This document shows positions 44,801 through 59,800 of a DNA stretch of 64,000 bases, in pieces. The translations under genes were made by a program, and so were the position numbers. Origin of the DNA: Saccharicrinis fermentans DSM 9555 = JCM 21142 (GTDB taxonomy: Bacteria > Bacteroidota > Bacteroidia > Bacteroidales > Marinilabiliaceae); contig NZ_KI912107.1 of the NCBI RefSeq assembly GCF_000517085.1, positions 2,170,398 to 2,234,397 of the forward strand, in the 5' to 3' direction. Position 1 is the first letter of the stretch. Each line of letters starts with the position of its first letter. Below the pieces are notes generated by a model. That model ran no database searches and was not told the origin of the DNA. It saw only the letters and a program-made list of their open reading frames with translations.

Positions 44801-47800
44801 ATAAGTTTTGAACCTCCATCTCCCACATTCTTAAATACATTATAACAAATACGTATATGATTACACCCCTGCAACTTAAACAAAGTATAAGTTGCTACAT
44901 CAAAATACAAACCTTTAAAAGTAATGTATGCACAATTTTTCAAAGAAAAATATGCATCTCCTGTAATCATAGCCATTCCCTGATTTTCAGCTTCAATAAC
45001 TACCGGTGCAGCCGATGTGCCACCCAAGGTATTTAAGCTAGTACTCACCCCTTCATATAAACCATCAGATAGCAATATATGATCACCAGGTTGCATATCA
45101 TCCAAAGCATCTTCCAACTGAGAAGCATTGGCCACCGAAATCGTTCTTCCTTCATTGGTCACCTCTGTAAATACAGCACTCACCTCCAGGTCGCTTGCAA
45201 CCGTAATAGTTTGTTCTGCACTACTTCCTGATATACCATTCCAGGCGCTAAAAGCATAACCAATCGCTGGAGCGGCAACCAAGGTGACCGTGCTCCCTTC
45301 GTAATAAGGTCCGACTGAAGGAGAAAGGCTAACTGTTCCTCCGGTAGTTTGATTAACTACAATAGTAAATTCATTGGGCGGATTAATAGGATCCACTTCC
45401 ACAGTTGCACCAATAGTTGCATTTACATCTACCGTAAAAGAGGTTGGATTTAAGTTCCCGGACAAAGTTCCAGTCCACCCACTAAATTGGTAATGTTCAT
45501 CTACCACAATAGAAACACTTACTTCATCACCCACTTCATAGCTATCTTTCTGCGGAGAAATAGTAATGGTTGCATACTCGGGTTGGTTTACGGTAACGGT
45601 TCTGGTTGTGGAAGGTGAAGAAAAAGGGATATCCGAAATAACGGTAGTTCCTACATATACATCATCAATCGCAATATCTTTAGTGTCTGTATCGTAATTA
45701 ACCCTCAATGCATGGTATTCCTTAACATCAACACTACGTCCCATGGAAGATGCGTCATAGCTATCTCTAAAACTAAGTGCAGCATCTATAACATTCCCGT
45801 TAACAGCAGCTTCACATGTTAAGGTGGAATAATCAATTTTAGCAGAAAGCCGTGTCCATTCTCCAATGACATAATAAGCCGAAGATACCTCGATTTTAGA
45901 ACTACCATTATAAACTCTAAGCACATCCGAAGTATTAAACTCAAAAAGGAGCGAACGCCTGCCACTTCCATTGGGTAATAAGTCATATGCCGCTATTTGT
46001 AAAACTTCGTTGTTCGCGGAACTAAGCAGTTTGACCCACATATCTAGGTAAACTGTTCCTGATAAACCAGTGGTGTGCTTGTCGTATGCTTCGTGATTCA
46101 ACTCCACCCCCTCAGAGGTTGAATACAAACGAAGTCCTTGCATTCCACTATGCACATAGGAGGCAGTGCTTACCACATTTGCCATTCCGCCTTGGTCCAT
46201 ACTCCAGCTATGTCCGGAAAGTGAACCCGTTGAATAATCTGAAGTTTCAAAAGAAGTTTCAATAATCGTTTGCGCTTTTGAGAAATTAAAATGGGCACAA
46301 AACAATACAAGCATCCAAATTCGTAGTTGATGTTTCTTTCGTAGTTGATATTTCATATGTCTAAATTTATCTTTCAATGGTCATATGAAACTCGCCAACA
46401 CTACTTATTCACCTGTGTTTGTGAAATACTTTATGATGGCTCCTTTCACAGTTAAAAAAAAATTTAAATAAGCGTAATCAATCCTACTAATTGTCTTCAT
46501 AAAAAATTTAAAAACAAAACTCGTGCCCACCTGCAATTAGTCAACCATTTGATTGGTCAACCAAATTTAAACTTTTTACCGAAAAAAACAAACATTAAAT
46601 TCAAATGATGCATTAGACCTTCGTCATGATACTTAAAATACAATTAATCAATATCTTGTTGAGATGAGGCATAGTACCTGCTATGGTGAATTGAAACAAG
46701 TTAGCGGGCGACTTGATTGGCAACAATTTTAGTTCGTAATAGATTTTCTAATGCAGCTTTTGGGTTATCTTTCCGGCCGGCACACACTTCTTTCGCGCTA
46801 GGCCAACCGCACTACCACCTCAAGTGCGCCCAGAAACCCGGATGATGTATTAGAACTTCGTTATGAGCGTTGAAATGGCAATAAAAGAAGGCTTTTCTGA
46901 GACGAGGCATAGCACCAGCTATGGTGAGTTGAAGAAAAGTAACGAAGGGACTTCTTTTGAAGTCATTTCAACGTGTAATAGATTTTCTAATGTATTTTCC
47001 GGGTTATAACTTCTCGCCACCGCCGGCCACGGCTATTGTTCTGGCCTGCCCTGCGATCTTTTACTGATAGTTCCATATACGAATGGAAGATATCTATTAA
47101 ATGAGAAATACAACTTCAACAACTCCACGACTTTACCAACTCGCCAACCTAACGACCTAACAAGCTAACAACTTCAATAACTTAACAACTCGCCACCATC
47201 AAGCTTCTCTCCAACGCTGGCCCCGGGGCTATTGTCAGAAACATAAAGGTATGGAGATTTATGCTTGGCGTATCATGAGTAATCATATGTATTTAATATT
47301 TAGGAGTACGGATGGATTAAAATCAGAGGTTCTATTGAGTGATTTTAAGCGTCTTACAAGTAGGGTACTGGTTAAAACTATACAAGAGAACACAAGAGAG
47401 AGTAGAAAAGAATGGTCGTTGGCACAATTTAAAGAATGGGGGGAACAATCATCCAATGTAAAGCATTATCAGTTTTGACCTCACGATAACAAGCCTATTA
47501 AATGAGATTTACAAACCCCCATAATGAACTTGCATCATCTAGTTAGTTAACATACACGGCACACTAAAACAAAGAGGCTGTCTTACGTTTAAGACAGCCT
47601 CTTTTCTGACACATTTATAATAACCTTTTGTTATTCTGTTACTTCACTATAGATGTATTTTGAAACACCATAGTCTTCGCTGGTCACTTCAACAGTAAGG
47701 GTTCCATCCTCATTCAAGTACACTTTATCACTGTTACCTGCGATCAATTTTTTCTGAGACAACACTAAATCATCATATCCCAATGCAGAGAAGTCTGCTG

Positions 47801-50800
47801 GGGTGATTTCCAAAATACACTCTCCTGTTTCTTCATCTACGATATCTTCAATAGCATCGTCATCTGCTGAAAAAGGAGCAGCAATCACACGACGAATACT
47901 CGACAGATAGTATTCTTGCGTATCATACAAGAATCCGGCCTCAAAACCGGCGATAGCATCCTGATAGGCAATCAATTTTGCCACCAGGTCGGCTTCAGGT
48001 ACATTCACTGCAACATCCGTAGCATACACATCAGCATCTTTAGTAAAGGACAATACCATATTAAAATTAGAAACCTGTTCTGCTTTTATGATAATTGTTC
48101 GCGCCACATATCCATCTTCGGTTTGCGATGCAGTCAACATATCATCAGATGGCACAAATTCTTTATAAGCCCATTGCTTGGATACAATATCATCAAAATT
48201 AGCAGAAATTGTTTCCAATAATTCTTCCGTTTGTTTTGCTTCTAGCTCTTCAGCAGTTAACTCATCATCATCATCACATGCTGTGAAACTTACCAACGCT
48301 CCTATCAAAAGAGCAAATAACCAATTAAATTTATTCATCATCGTAACATTTAAGATATGGGTTTCCCCTTTTAATAAAAAACTAATCACTTTTAATTCTG
48401 AAATGAGTAAGCCTTAAAACGTTTTTGACGTTCCTCATTTTCTTTTTTGATACCATACAAGCCGGCAATAACGCCTTCAATATTTACTTCTTTAATACGT
48501 AATGCCAATTTATACTTACTAATATCATCCTCAGGAATATCTAATCCACTTACATCAAAATAACCGTAGTTGGTTCCCGCCGCTATATATACTATTTCCT
48601 GAAAAGTAAAATGTGTATCCAGGTCACCCAATGATTCATCCTCTACCATTTCCAGTTCCACATATAAATCATCCTCAAGCACATGACTCAACACCAAACT
48701 ATCTTTAAACACACCTGCCTCCATGGTATGATTACTACTTTCACTGACACCCAACTTAATAGTGGCCTGCTCCGAGCTTAAACTCACAAAAGGATCCCCT
48801 GCATATGTTTTTGATTTGGACACTTCCTCATATGGGTTTTCACAGGCCTCCAAAGTCCCTATCCCCAATAATAATATCAATATGTATTTCATATGTTTCT
48901 ATTTGTTTTCAATGGCCATATTGAACTCGCTAGGATTAACCATCCCCTTATATGCGAAACAATTTCCATGGCTCATTTCATATGTTTAAATTTATCTTTC
49001 AATGGTCATATGGAACTCCCGATAAATTTTAATCATTCTTCTGTGTGTATTTTAGAATGCTAAAATTCATGTTCGTTTCATATACTCAAAATACTTCATT
49101 CATCGCATAAAGACGTTGCGCTTCTTGACAACTTCTTTATTAAAAAAAGAAATTTACCTGTGCTATCTACTTATTTAAAAGATATACGGATTAGAATTCG
49201 TCTCTTCTTTGGGAACATCCCATACATAAAGAGGTGAATTAGCTGTTAATACACTACCGTTTGCTCTTTCTACCACAAGGTTTAATTCAGAGGACAAACG
49301 TTTTAAATCATAAAAACGAAGACTTTCACAAAACAACTCTCTTCTACGCTCTTTAAGTATTTCCAATTTATCAGGTCTAGTAGTCAGTAATTCAGCCCCC
49401 CTTTTTTCCCTTAGTACATTTAAAATACGCATGGCTTCATCAGGATCACTTTGTAACACAGCTTCAGCGTATATTAAGTACTGCTCAGCCAAACGAAAAT
49501 GCTTGTAATGTAAATTACGATCTATTTGACTATTTCTCTCATTTACTGGCACTATGTATTTATAAGGTACTTGATTGGCATTGATATAAGAGGACTCTTT
49601 TCGTATATCATCCTCACCAAAACTATTGACCAGTTCATCACTCAAAAGCACGCCATTATTTTCATATATCTCATGATAATCAATCAATTCCGCATCATCC
49701 GTATCGCTTAGATCATGGGTCATAAACAGTATTTCCTTGTTGGCCGAACCAAATTGATCTTCCCATAACATCCAATAATCCTCTTTATCCAATAATTCGG
49801 TATCAATAAAATGGGAGGAAGCCTCCAGTGCGGTTTCCATATCGCCCATAAAAAGGGCGACTCTGGCTCGCAGGGCTCTCACCGCATCCAAACCAAATTC
49901 GTAACTTTTATCTGATGATGACGGTGAATATGCACTCTCTGTGAGCAAGGTCTCGGCTTTTTCCAGGTCGCCAAATATCTGGTTATACACCTCCTCCAGA
50001 TCAGACTTTGGTAAATACTCCAGTTCCAGATGTACTTTTAAAGGAATCCCCTCCTCTCCTCCATTACTTCCATCGTAGTGTGGTGCATAAATTTGAACGA
50101 TATTAAATAGAGACCATGCTCTTAAACCCAAGGCCTGGGCATATATCTGATCAATCTCATCCTGGTTGGCCTCATTCTCAGCCGGAACAATACCATAATT
50201 ATCTATCAATACATTTTCACGCGCAATCAACTGGTACTGATAGCTCCATATATATGGCTGTGGTTGAGACTGATAATCCCAATTATAAACATAGTAATTA
50301 GAGGCAGCATACCCACTAATCACATTTTTAAAATCATCAGATGCATAATCAGTGGTTTGCATATTCATCACAGACGATGTCAATGTAAGGTAAACATTAT
50401 TTAATGCCATCCTGTATGATTCCACATCATCAAAAGCTTTTTCTGTTGACACCACATGTTTAGGTGTAATATCCAACAAATCACAACTTGCAAAAACCAT
50501 TGTACAACAAAGTGCTATTACTATATTTCTTCTCATGTGCTTATTCATTTAAAAAGTAACATCCAATCCTAAAGTAAACGATTTAGGCAAAGGTTGGCCT
50601 ATACCTGAAATTTCAGGATCAATACCCTCATAGGCTGTAATTGTTAATAAGTTATTTGCTTGTGCTGTAATATTAAACGCCGAGACTCCTTTGATATTAA
50701 GATGATCACCCAGGTTGTAACGAACAATAATATTCTTCCATCGCACGTATGAAGCATTCTCAACAAATAAAGAATTAACACTGGTATCCGAGAAGAACTT

Positions 50801-53800
50801 TGGATAAGGCAAGGGTTTTTCATCACCCGGATTCAACCAAATATCATCCATAAAACCATCATAAGGAATCTCCCCATTTTTCACATTACTAATCATTCTT
50901 GCTTTTAGGTTGTTATAATTCACACCTCCCCAAGCATATGTAAACAATGTAGAAATCTCTAAGTCGCCGTAATTGAAAATATTCGTAAGCCCCCCGTTCA
51001 CCGGATGCGTATAAGTACCAAAGCCTGTCATCTGGGGTGCAACCCCACTAGAGACTAACCTTTTGTTCTCATCGTAATATATGGGCACTCCATTTACAGG
51101 ATTCACTCCTGCCCAATGTTTCACGTAAGCCGAATTAATGGCTTCTCCTACTTTAAAATAACCTTCAGTACCCACTTTAATTTCGTCCTGTAAATATAAG
51201 TCAGTGATTTCATTGTCATTATAAGCAAAATTCACACTGGTGGTCCAACGAAAATCATCGGTACGAATGGTCACGGCACTCAACTGCAACTCTATACCTC
51301 TATTTCGTAACTTACCAATATTACGTAATAGCGAAGAGTAGCCATTAGAAGACGGTATATCAACGGTAGCCAACAAATCATCCGTATTTTTTATATATCC
51401 TTCTATGGTTCCATAGATACGATGATTAAGAAGGCCAAAGTCCAGCGCTAAACTCCATTGTTTCGCTCTTTCGAACTTCAAATCAGAATTCCAGAACTCC
51501 ACCAGGTTAATAACACGCTCACCTCTATAAGTATCACTATTGGTAAAATCATAAAATGGCAATCCCAATGTTTGACGAATACCGCCAGAATTATAATTAA
51601 CACCATATGAAGCTCGTAGCTTAAATTGATCGAAGATGTGCAGAGGAGCAAACCAAGTTTCCTTTTGCACATTCCAGGCTGCACCTACCCCCCAAGCAGG
51701 AACAAACTGCTTATCTTCGGGAAGAATAGAAGACCCATCATAACGAAAAGAGCCGGTCAGGTTATACTTAGAGTTAAAATTGTAATTACCCCGTGCATAG
51801 AAGCCCAGCAAGGCATCGTAAAATTTTGAAGTGGAAACCGTTGCATCCGGATTAACCCCTATTTCAGGGTCTACCTTATCCGATATTCCAATACTATTAA
51901 AACCAAATCCCCAGCTATTGGTATGAATATATTCCGATCCTCCACTCAAAGAAAAAGAATGATCGCCTATATGTTTGTTATAATCAAAGCTCAAATTCAC
52001 CCTGGATATGAATGACTTGGATTCATTCTTTCCAAAAGCTCCTGCGCCCTTGATCTTTCCGGCCTCCTCTACCAGTCTATTTGCCAAAGTAACCGTATTA
52101 TTTTCTCCATCATTATAGGTAATTCCAACTTTTGCATTCAAATTAAGACCATCCCATACGGCCCAATTCAAATTTGTATTCAGATCCACCCTCCACGAAG
52201 TCAGTTCTGAATAACGTCCATTCAATTCCTCAAATGGATCCTCAAAGTATTGTCCACTGATTGAAATTGGATTTCGTGCAATAAAATCGGTAGTAGCTGT
52301 TGTTTCGTAGGGCTGCAAGGTATATATAAGACTAGCGGGTGATGTCGTTGATTTTGAGCGCTTACTACGTCCTACAGATGAATCAAAACCAATAGAGACA
52401 TTCTCATTTAAGTTATGATCTAAATTAAAACGTGTGGTAAAACGCTTCGCCCATGAGGCATCATAGCCGCCTTGCTCATCATAATAACTGGTAGACAAAT
52501 AATAACGCGTATCATCTGCCCCACCTGAAATACTAAGTTGCAAATCTTTTACCTGTGCTATACGCGACAATTCTTTCAACCAGTTGGTATTATTAGATTC
52601 CAGTTCCTGATATCTTTTATTCTTAATAAAAATCTCCTCTTCGGAATCACCGGGTGCTGGTGAATAAATATATCCCAATCCCGAAACAATTTCCAACTCT
52701 CGTTCCAAGGCCAGCTTTTCTGATGATTTCATTAAACTGATTCCTCCCAAATCGGAGATCGGTTTTACCGTATGTTGATAACGCACATTATAAACTGTTT
52801 TCCCAACAATACCTCGTTTGGTTTTAATTTCAATCACTCCGTTGGCTCCCCTTGTTCCATATTCAACAGTGGATAATCCATCCTTAAGCACCCGTATGTC
52901 CACAATATCATCTGGATTAATGGTACTAAAAACATCTGAAGTGATGGGCGATCCATTTAAAATATACAATGGTTCATTGGCTCTGTTCGCCGAAACCAAC
53001 TCAGCATCATCTTTTGCTCTGATCCCCAACGAATTATTACCTCGAATACGTATCGTTGCCTTTTCTCCAGGCTCACCGCTGGATTGAATAGCTAAGCCAG
53101 CCACCTGTCCCTGGAGCAATTGATCGAAAGAACCGGCGGGTGTTCCCGCGGAAAATACTTTGGTATCAATTTTTCCAACCGATCCGGTAATCATACGAAC
53201 ATCCTTCTGATTCTCTCCGAAGACCACCACTGCGTCTAAATCGTGTGAAACAGATTCTAACTGAATATCAATAATAGCTCTGGTTCCAACCCTTACTTCC
53301 TTGGTCTCGTAACCAACATACGAAAACTGCAATACGCTTTCAGAAACCAGTCCTCCAAAACTATAATGTCCCTCGTAATTGGTGATTACGCCTGATGTGG
53401 TATTTTTTAAAATTACAGCCACTCCAATCAGAGTCTCTCCCGTCTCCGCATCAGTAACGATACCTTCAACTTTTCTAATCTCTTGCGCTCCTGCTGAAAA
53501 ACTACAACAGCACCATAAACCCACTAATAGTGTAAAAAGAGATACGTATTTTTTAATGTGTCTCATTATTAAATTCATCATTTGAAATATCTTTAAAATA
53601 CTTGCTTAATGTTGTGGACTCAGCACAAATTCAAGATGATTCTTTCTATTTAAATATTTCCGCGCCAACTTGCTCAATTGTTCCGCCCTTACATCTTGTA
53701 TTTGCTGCTCAAACTTTTCAAAATCCTGTTCATCTTCTCCTCTTGTCCACTGATCTTCAAGGACTCTTCGCCAGTAACCATTGGTTTGTAACGACCCCTT

Positions 53801-56800
53801 ACGATTCTTGAGCCATGCCTTTTTTACCTTGTCTAAATTCTCAGCAGATATACCCTTCTTCATCGCATCAATCTCATGTAAGGTAGCTCTAACCAAGGTG
53901 TCCAGATTGGCGGGCGCACAGGTAAAATATATGTCCATTCTATAGCAACTATAAGGTCGCTGTAAAATAGTAGAAGATGCATAAGGCGAATAAACGCCTC
54001 CAATCTCTTCTCTTAATTTCTGGTTCAATCGAATGGTTAAAATATCACTTAAAAGCCCCATTTCAATTCGTGCCTTCTGCGACTCCGGGTATTTACCGGT
54101 GAAACGCATCAGCATTTTTGATTTATCCACCATATTTCTTGGAAAATCGTACCTATGTGCTCCTTTAGGAGGACGAATACCATGATCAATATATTTTGAT
54201 GGTATCTTCTTTCCGGGCAAGCTTCCCAAATATTTTGTCAATAGAGGTTTCACTGAATCCACATTAAAGTTACCTACCATAAAAAAGCGGGTTCCGTATG
54301 CGGAGCTATAACGTGATTGATAAAACGCAAAAGCCTCATCAAAGTTTATCTTATCTAACTTCTCTGGAGTTAACAAAGTTGCCGTTCTTGGACTATTTTG
54401 CATCATCACCTTGTTCACCTCATCGGTAAAATAAGAATCTGGACTATTTAGAGCATTTCGATTATATTCTTTTTTGTTCTCGATGAATTGCTCAAACTTA
54501 TCCACATCCTTACGGGGTTTCGTATAAATTAAATGAGTCAGCTGTAACAGCGTCTCAAAGTCTTTATTGGATGAAAATCCGGTTACCCCTTCATTATATC
54601 TGTTAATATACGGTGCTACATACACTTGTTTCCCCGAAAGAATTCTCTCTAACTGCAAAGCGTTAAACTTAGACAGACCTCCTTGCGATACCAAAACAGA
54701 AGCCATGGAGGCATTGTCAAAATTCTCCAATGAAGCCAATGAGTAACCGCCCTCCCGCATAGAAGAAAAACGGATTTCATCTCCTTTGAAGTCTGTTGGT
54801 TTTAAAGCAATACTTGCTCCATTGGTAAATTCAATAGTTGTAATACCCATCGCAGCAGAAAATGTTTCATTTTTTATGCCCCCTCCCTTTGGCAAATCAT
54901 GCATCAAAGGTTCGTCCACATCTAAATCTACGTAGGGTGAGATCTGTTCGTCGGCCACGCTTCGTAATGCCACCAACAGCTCCTCCTCTGATGGTGTTAC
55001 TGTATTTTCAGGGGCCGTGACAATGATCACCCGATTATCTTCTGATAAATTTATATAGTGATTCACTAATTCCTGAACATCTTCCAAAGTCAATTCCTTT
55101 AACACCTTTTGTACAAATTCCTTTTTAAAAGCGATACTGGTATTTTCTTCTCCATAGATCACATGATTAGATATGGCATCCATAATTTGAGCTGAGCTTT
55201 GTTTTCCCTCTTCTTTTGCCATTTGCTCAAAATCATTATGCAAAATGACCTTTTTGCGATCCAACTCTGCCTGCGTGAAACCATATTTCTTTATCCGCAA
55301 CAATTCTCGCATCAAACCTTTAGTACCTTCAATAATCTGATCGCTTTTGGTAGTGGCTAAAGACATATAACGATCTGTTTTACCTGCCGCACTGGTTGCA
55401 TATGATTGGGCATACATATAAGGCGCTCCCTTTTGCTGTGTAAGATCTGTTAATCGTTGATTTACCAGGTAGGTGTATATGATATTAACCACACTGCGCT
55501 TCAAATCTCCCAGTGTTTTTTCTTCGCGGTGCGGAAATTTATTGATTATTTTTACCGATGTACTGGTAATTTCTTTGTCTTTAATAATCTTCACCAACGT
55601 GCCATCATGCATCGGCACTGTATAATATTCTCTCTCAGGTGCATGATCACCATTATCCATCGAACCGAAGGTGGCTACGATACGCTTTTCCATTTCTTCT
55701 TTCTCAAAATCACCCACCACAACAATACTGGTCAATTCGGGACGGTACCATGAACGATAAAATTTTCGTAGTTCCTCATCATTTCCTTTTTGAGTAACCA
55801 CCTCCATTAAACCAATGGGTCTACGGTGTAAATAACGCGAATCTTTATACAAAAGAGGATACATCTGGTCTTTTAATCGTTGATTTAAGCCAATGGTAGT
55901 TCGCCACTCTTCCAATATTATATTACGTTCATTATCTATGGCCTCGGTACTTAATGTTAAACCCGATAATATATCACCCAAAAACAAAAAAGCACTGTCT
56001 AAGGTTTCCTTTTTTGCATTGGGTAGCGGAAGCATATAAACGGTTTCATCATAGCCTGTGTATGCATTTACGTCGGCACCAAACTCCACGCCTATTGACT
56101 GCAGGTAATCTATTAAAGAGTTATCAGGAAAATGTTTGCTCCCATTAAAAACCATATGCTCCAGAAAATGAGCAAAACCTCTTTGTTCCTCTGTTTCAAG
56201 AATAGAACCTGCTCTAATAATCATACGCACCTGAACCTGGTTCTCAGGTTTTGCGTTTTCCTGCAAATAATAAGTTAATCCATTGGACAATGTATTCTCT
56301 TCAACTTTGGGGTTCTCAGGAATGGGGGATTGGTAATTTATTTGGGCATAAACTCCCATTGACCCCAAAACAACCCAACAAAATATGATAACTTGAATAA
56401 TCTTCATTAAATATAAGAGTTAAAAGTAGGGAACAAGAATACTTGCTTTTTAAGTATTTAACAAAGCCTATTCAGTGAACTGGCAATTACATGTAGTGAA
56501 AACGTAAATCTATTCAGTGAGTATAATATGAAAAGTAGGCTTGGTAAGAATAAAATAAAGTGTAAGTATAGCTAAGATCCATATTTTTAATGAATCAAAG
56601 GCATCGAAGCAATAAACTTTCCTTTTCCCTGCTTAAAGGTACACTCTTGCTTCGTTATAAGAGCATACCGGGCATTTAAGTTCTTTAACCCCTTTCCACT
56701 GGTTTCCACGATGGCTGCTTTAGGACGCAACTCATTGACCACATAAATTCGATCATGCATAACCTTAATCGTAATAACCAAGGGATTATGCTCGGAGGCA

Positions 56801-59800
56801 ATATTGTGTTTGATACAATTTTCTACCAATAGCTGCAAAGATATGGGCAACACCTTGTAATCCAGATAATCGGCCAGATTTATGATCTCTACTTTGATGG
56901 ATGAATTCATTCTTAAATTTATCACATCTACATAGGTTTGTGTAAAGGTGAGTTCTTCGCGCAAAGTAACCATATATTCCCCTTCGATACGTAACTGATA
57001 CCGGTACAAATGCGACAAATCAGTCAGCATACCACGCGCCACCTTATCGTGCTTACTCAGTAAGGCTTTTACCGTCCCCAAAGAATTAAACATAAAATGG
57101 GAATTCAATCCCGATCTCAACAGCTCCAACTTAATAGAAAAAGTCTCACTTTTTTGTTTTTCATGTTTCAGCAATAGATTCAGATTTTTCTGTTCGGCTG
57201 AAGATCTCAATAAAAACTCCCTTTTCCAATGAATAATACCGAACAACAATATTCCCAATAAGGTGATGATGAATAATATAAATAAAAATATCATGCTCTG
57301 CTCCTGTTCAGCAATCATATCTTTTATCTCAAAACCGGGTACAACAGTTAACACAAGCCATTCTTCGCCGTTGAATTGTAAAGGACTGTATTTTCGATAA
57401 ACCGGTAATTGCAAATAGGCAGATTGCGTGATATGTAAAGTATCGAAATTACGATTGTTATAATGTCCATCAGTAAATAAAAAATCCGGCAAAAAATATT
57501 TTTTACCTACCTTCTCAATGTCTGGATGATAAATACACTCTCCCCGATCATTTAAAACAATTTGATAAACCGAAGTATATATATTATCCAAGATAAACTT
57601 TTGATGCAAACGATGTAAATCAATAAGCATACATTCCGTATAGGCTGATTCTGGCCCTCTAATCAACAAATAACGCTCCTTCAGAATAAGGGTATTTATT
57701 GTTGGGCCCATATATGCTTTCCACTCTTCAAACAATTCTGCCAATGGCACTTCCATATCCTCGGATTGAAACGCCCAATCTTTCTGATCCTCCCTGATGC
57801 CCACAGCCACAATTGTACTGTCGGTTTGAAGTAACGAATTTAACTGCCTCCAATTATCTTGCCCACTGTGACTTGACGTTTTTTTTAAATGATGTAACTG
57901 TGCCAATGTAAGACTATAACTTTCAAAATAATGATCCAGAAACTTTTGGTATCCTCTGGCACTTCCTACAACCATTGACTGACTTACCTCATTGGATTGT
58001 TGGTGCATTTCCATTCGAATCCAATACGTACCCATAAAAAAAACAGCCACCAATAAAACAAAAGCAACCACATTCCACCTATTAAACAAAATCCTATACA
58101 TCAGCTAACAATCCATGCTTTAAATTCCTTACTCCGCGAATAACTCACCACAATCTCATCTTTCACCTCATCCGTCATTTTTATCGCCAAACGACTACGG
58201 CTCATGGTCTTAATTTCATTGACAAATTGCTTATTGATAAAATACCTCCTATTCGCCCTAAAAAAACATTCGGGATCTAACTCCTTCTCTAACTGAGCCA
58301 GTGTAGCATCATAATAATACTTCTTTCCTTCCTGCGTATAAGCAAATAAATAGCGATCATCGGCCATAAAACATACAATTTCATCAACAGACACCGGCTT
58401 TTGAATATTTCCCATGGACAAAATTAAACGACTTAAATAAGAAGTAGCTTTACCTTGCGCCTGAATACCAGTTAGCTGATCCACCAACTGATCCAATCTT
58501 TGATTATTGAATTGATTCTGCCAATACTTATCCAATACTTTTTTCAAATCACTGGTTTCCACCGGCTTAAGTATATAACCAATACTATTGGTTTCAAAAG
58601 CTTTGATGGCATATTGATCATAAGCCGTTGTAAAAACAACCGGTATGGTGATATCCAGCGTTTTAAAAATAGAAAAAGAAAGCCCATCACTCAATTCAAT
58701 GTCTGAAAAAATAAGGTCGCACACATGGTTGCTTAGCCACTTTACACTATCTGCCACACTGCTAAATTGCTGCACTACCTTAATGGAGGGATCTAGAACC
58801 ACCAACTCCTCTTTCAACTCCTCGGCCAACAAAATCTCATCCTCTATAATTATCACTTCCATGACGTTCGTTTTCAATCCGTGTACAAATATAATCATTA
58901 CTAAATGGCTGACAACAGCATTACAAATTGGTGTTCCTAAATAATTGGTCAATTGGAAAAAGTCTAATAGTTGTCAGAATATTCCAAAAAACACCCACTA
59001 ATTTCGATTAATTCCAAAAGATTCCAGTAAAACTTAGAGAATTCCAACGCTCAAATCGACATCTGGATTGGAGCATTTTTTTACTTTGCAATATGTAGCA
59101 GACCGCATATTTACAATGTACCTAAGATTTTTTTTGTGTCTGCTTCCATAATAGGAGCAAACATATATTACGCTGTAAGTGAGGATTTGGCTGATTTTGG
59201 CTATTGAAAGCTGGAATTGGTTGGAATTGGCTATTTTTTTTATATTGAGATTTAAAGAAATTTTTAGTTGTAGCTTTTGTTTTATTTTACTTGGAATATA
59301 GTTTAGGATTAATCTTATTATCAGTTTTCTTTACTGAAATTTTGCTTTGGGTACTTCTCAAATTTTATAGCCCCATATTTATTCATACTATATTTTTCCA
59401 TGAATTCTTTTAGAAGACTATAGTCTTCTTCGCTTCTATAGGCCATGAAGCTAATAATATCATGTGCTTCTTTTCTGTATGCAATGTAATCCCTATGTTT
59501 CATATTCGGATCGCCAAATATCTGTTCTGTAAATGGATCACCAACTCTACCTATTCCATCGTCCGGTATTACCGATGGCCTAATGTAGTGTTCTAAATAT
59601 TGTTTTGGAAATGCTAAAATATAATCTTTCATTAATCTATTAACTTCAGCTAAGAGCATTATATGGTTATTAGTTTTATTTATATAGTCTAAACAACCAT
59701 AGTACAAAGCTGTAATCTTATTAAAAACTTCTTTTGTATTTTCCTCTTCACAAGTAATTTCGTTGATGCATAATTTCAGTTTATACAATATCTGTATCTG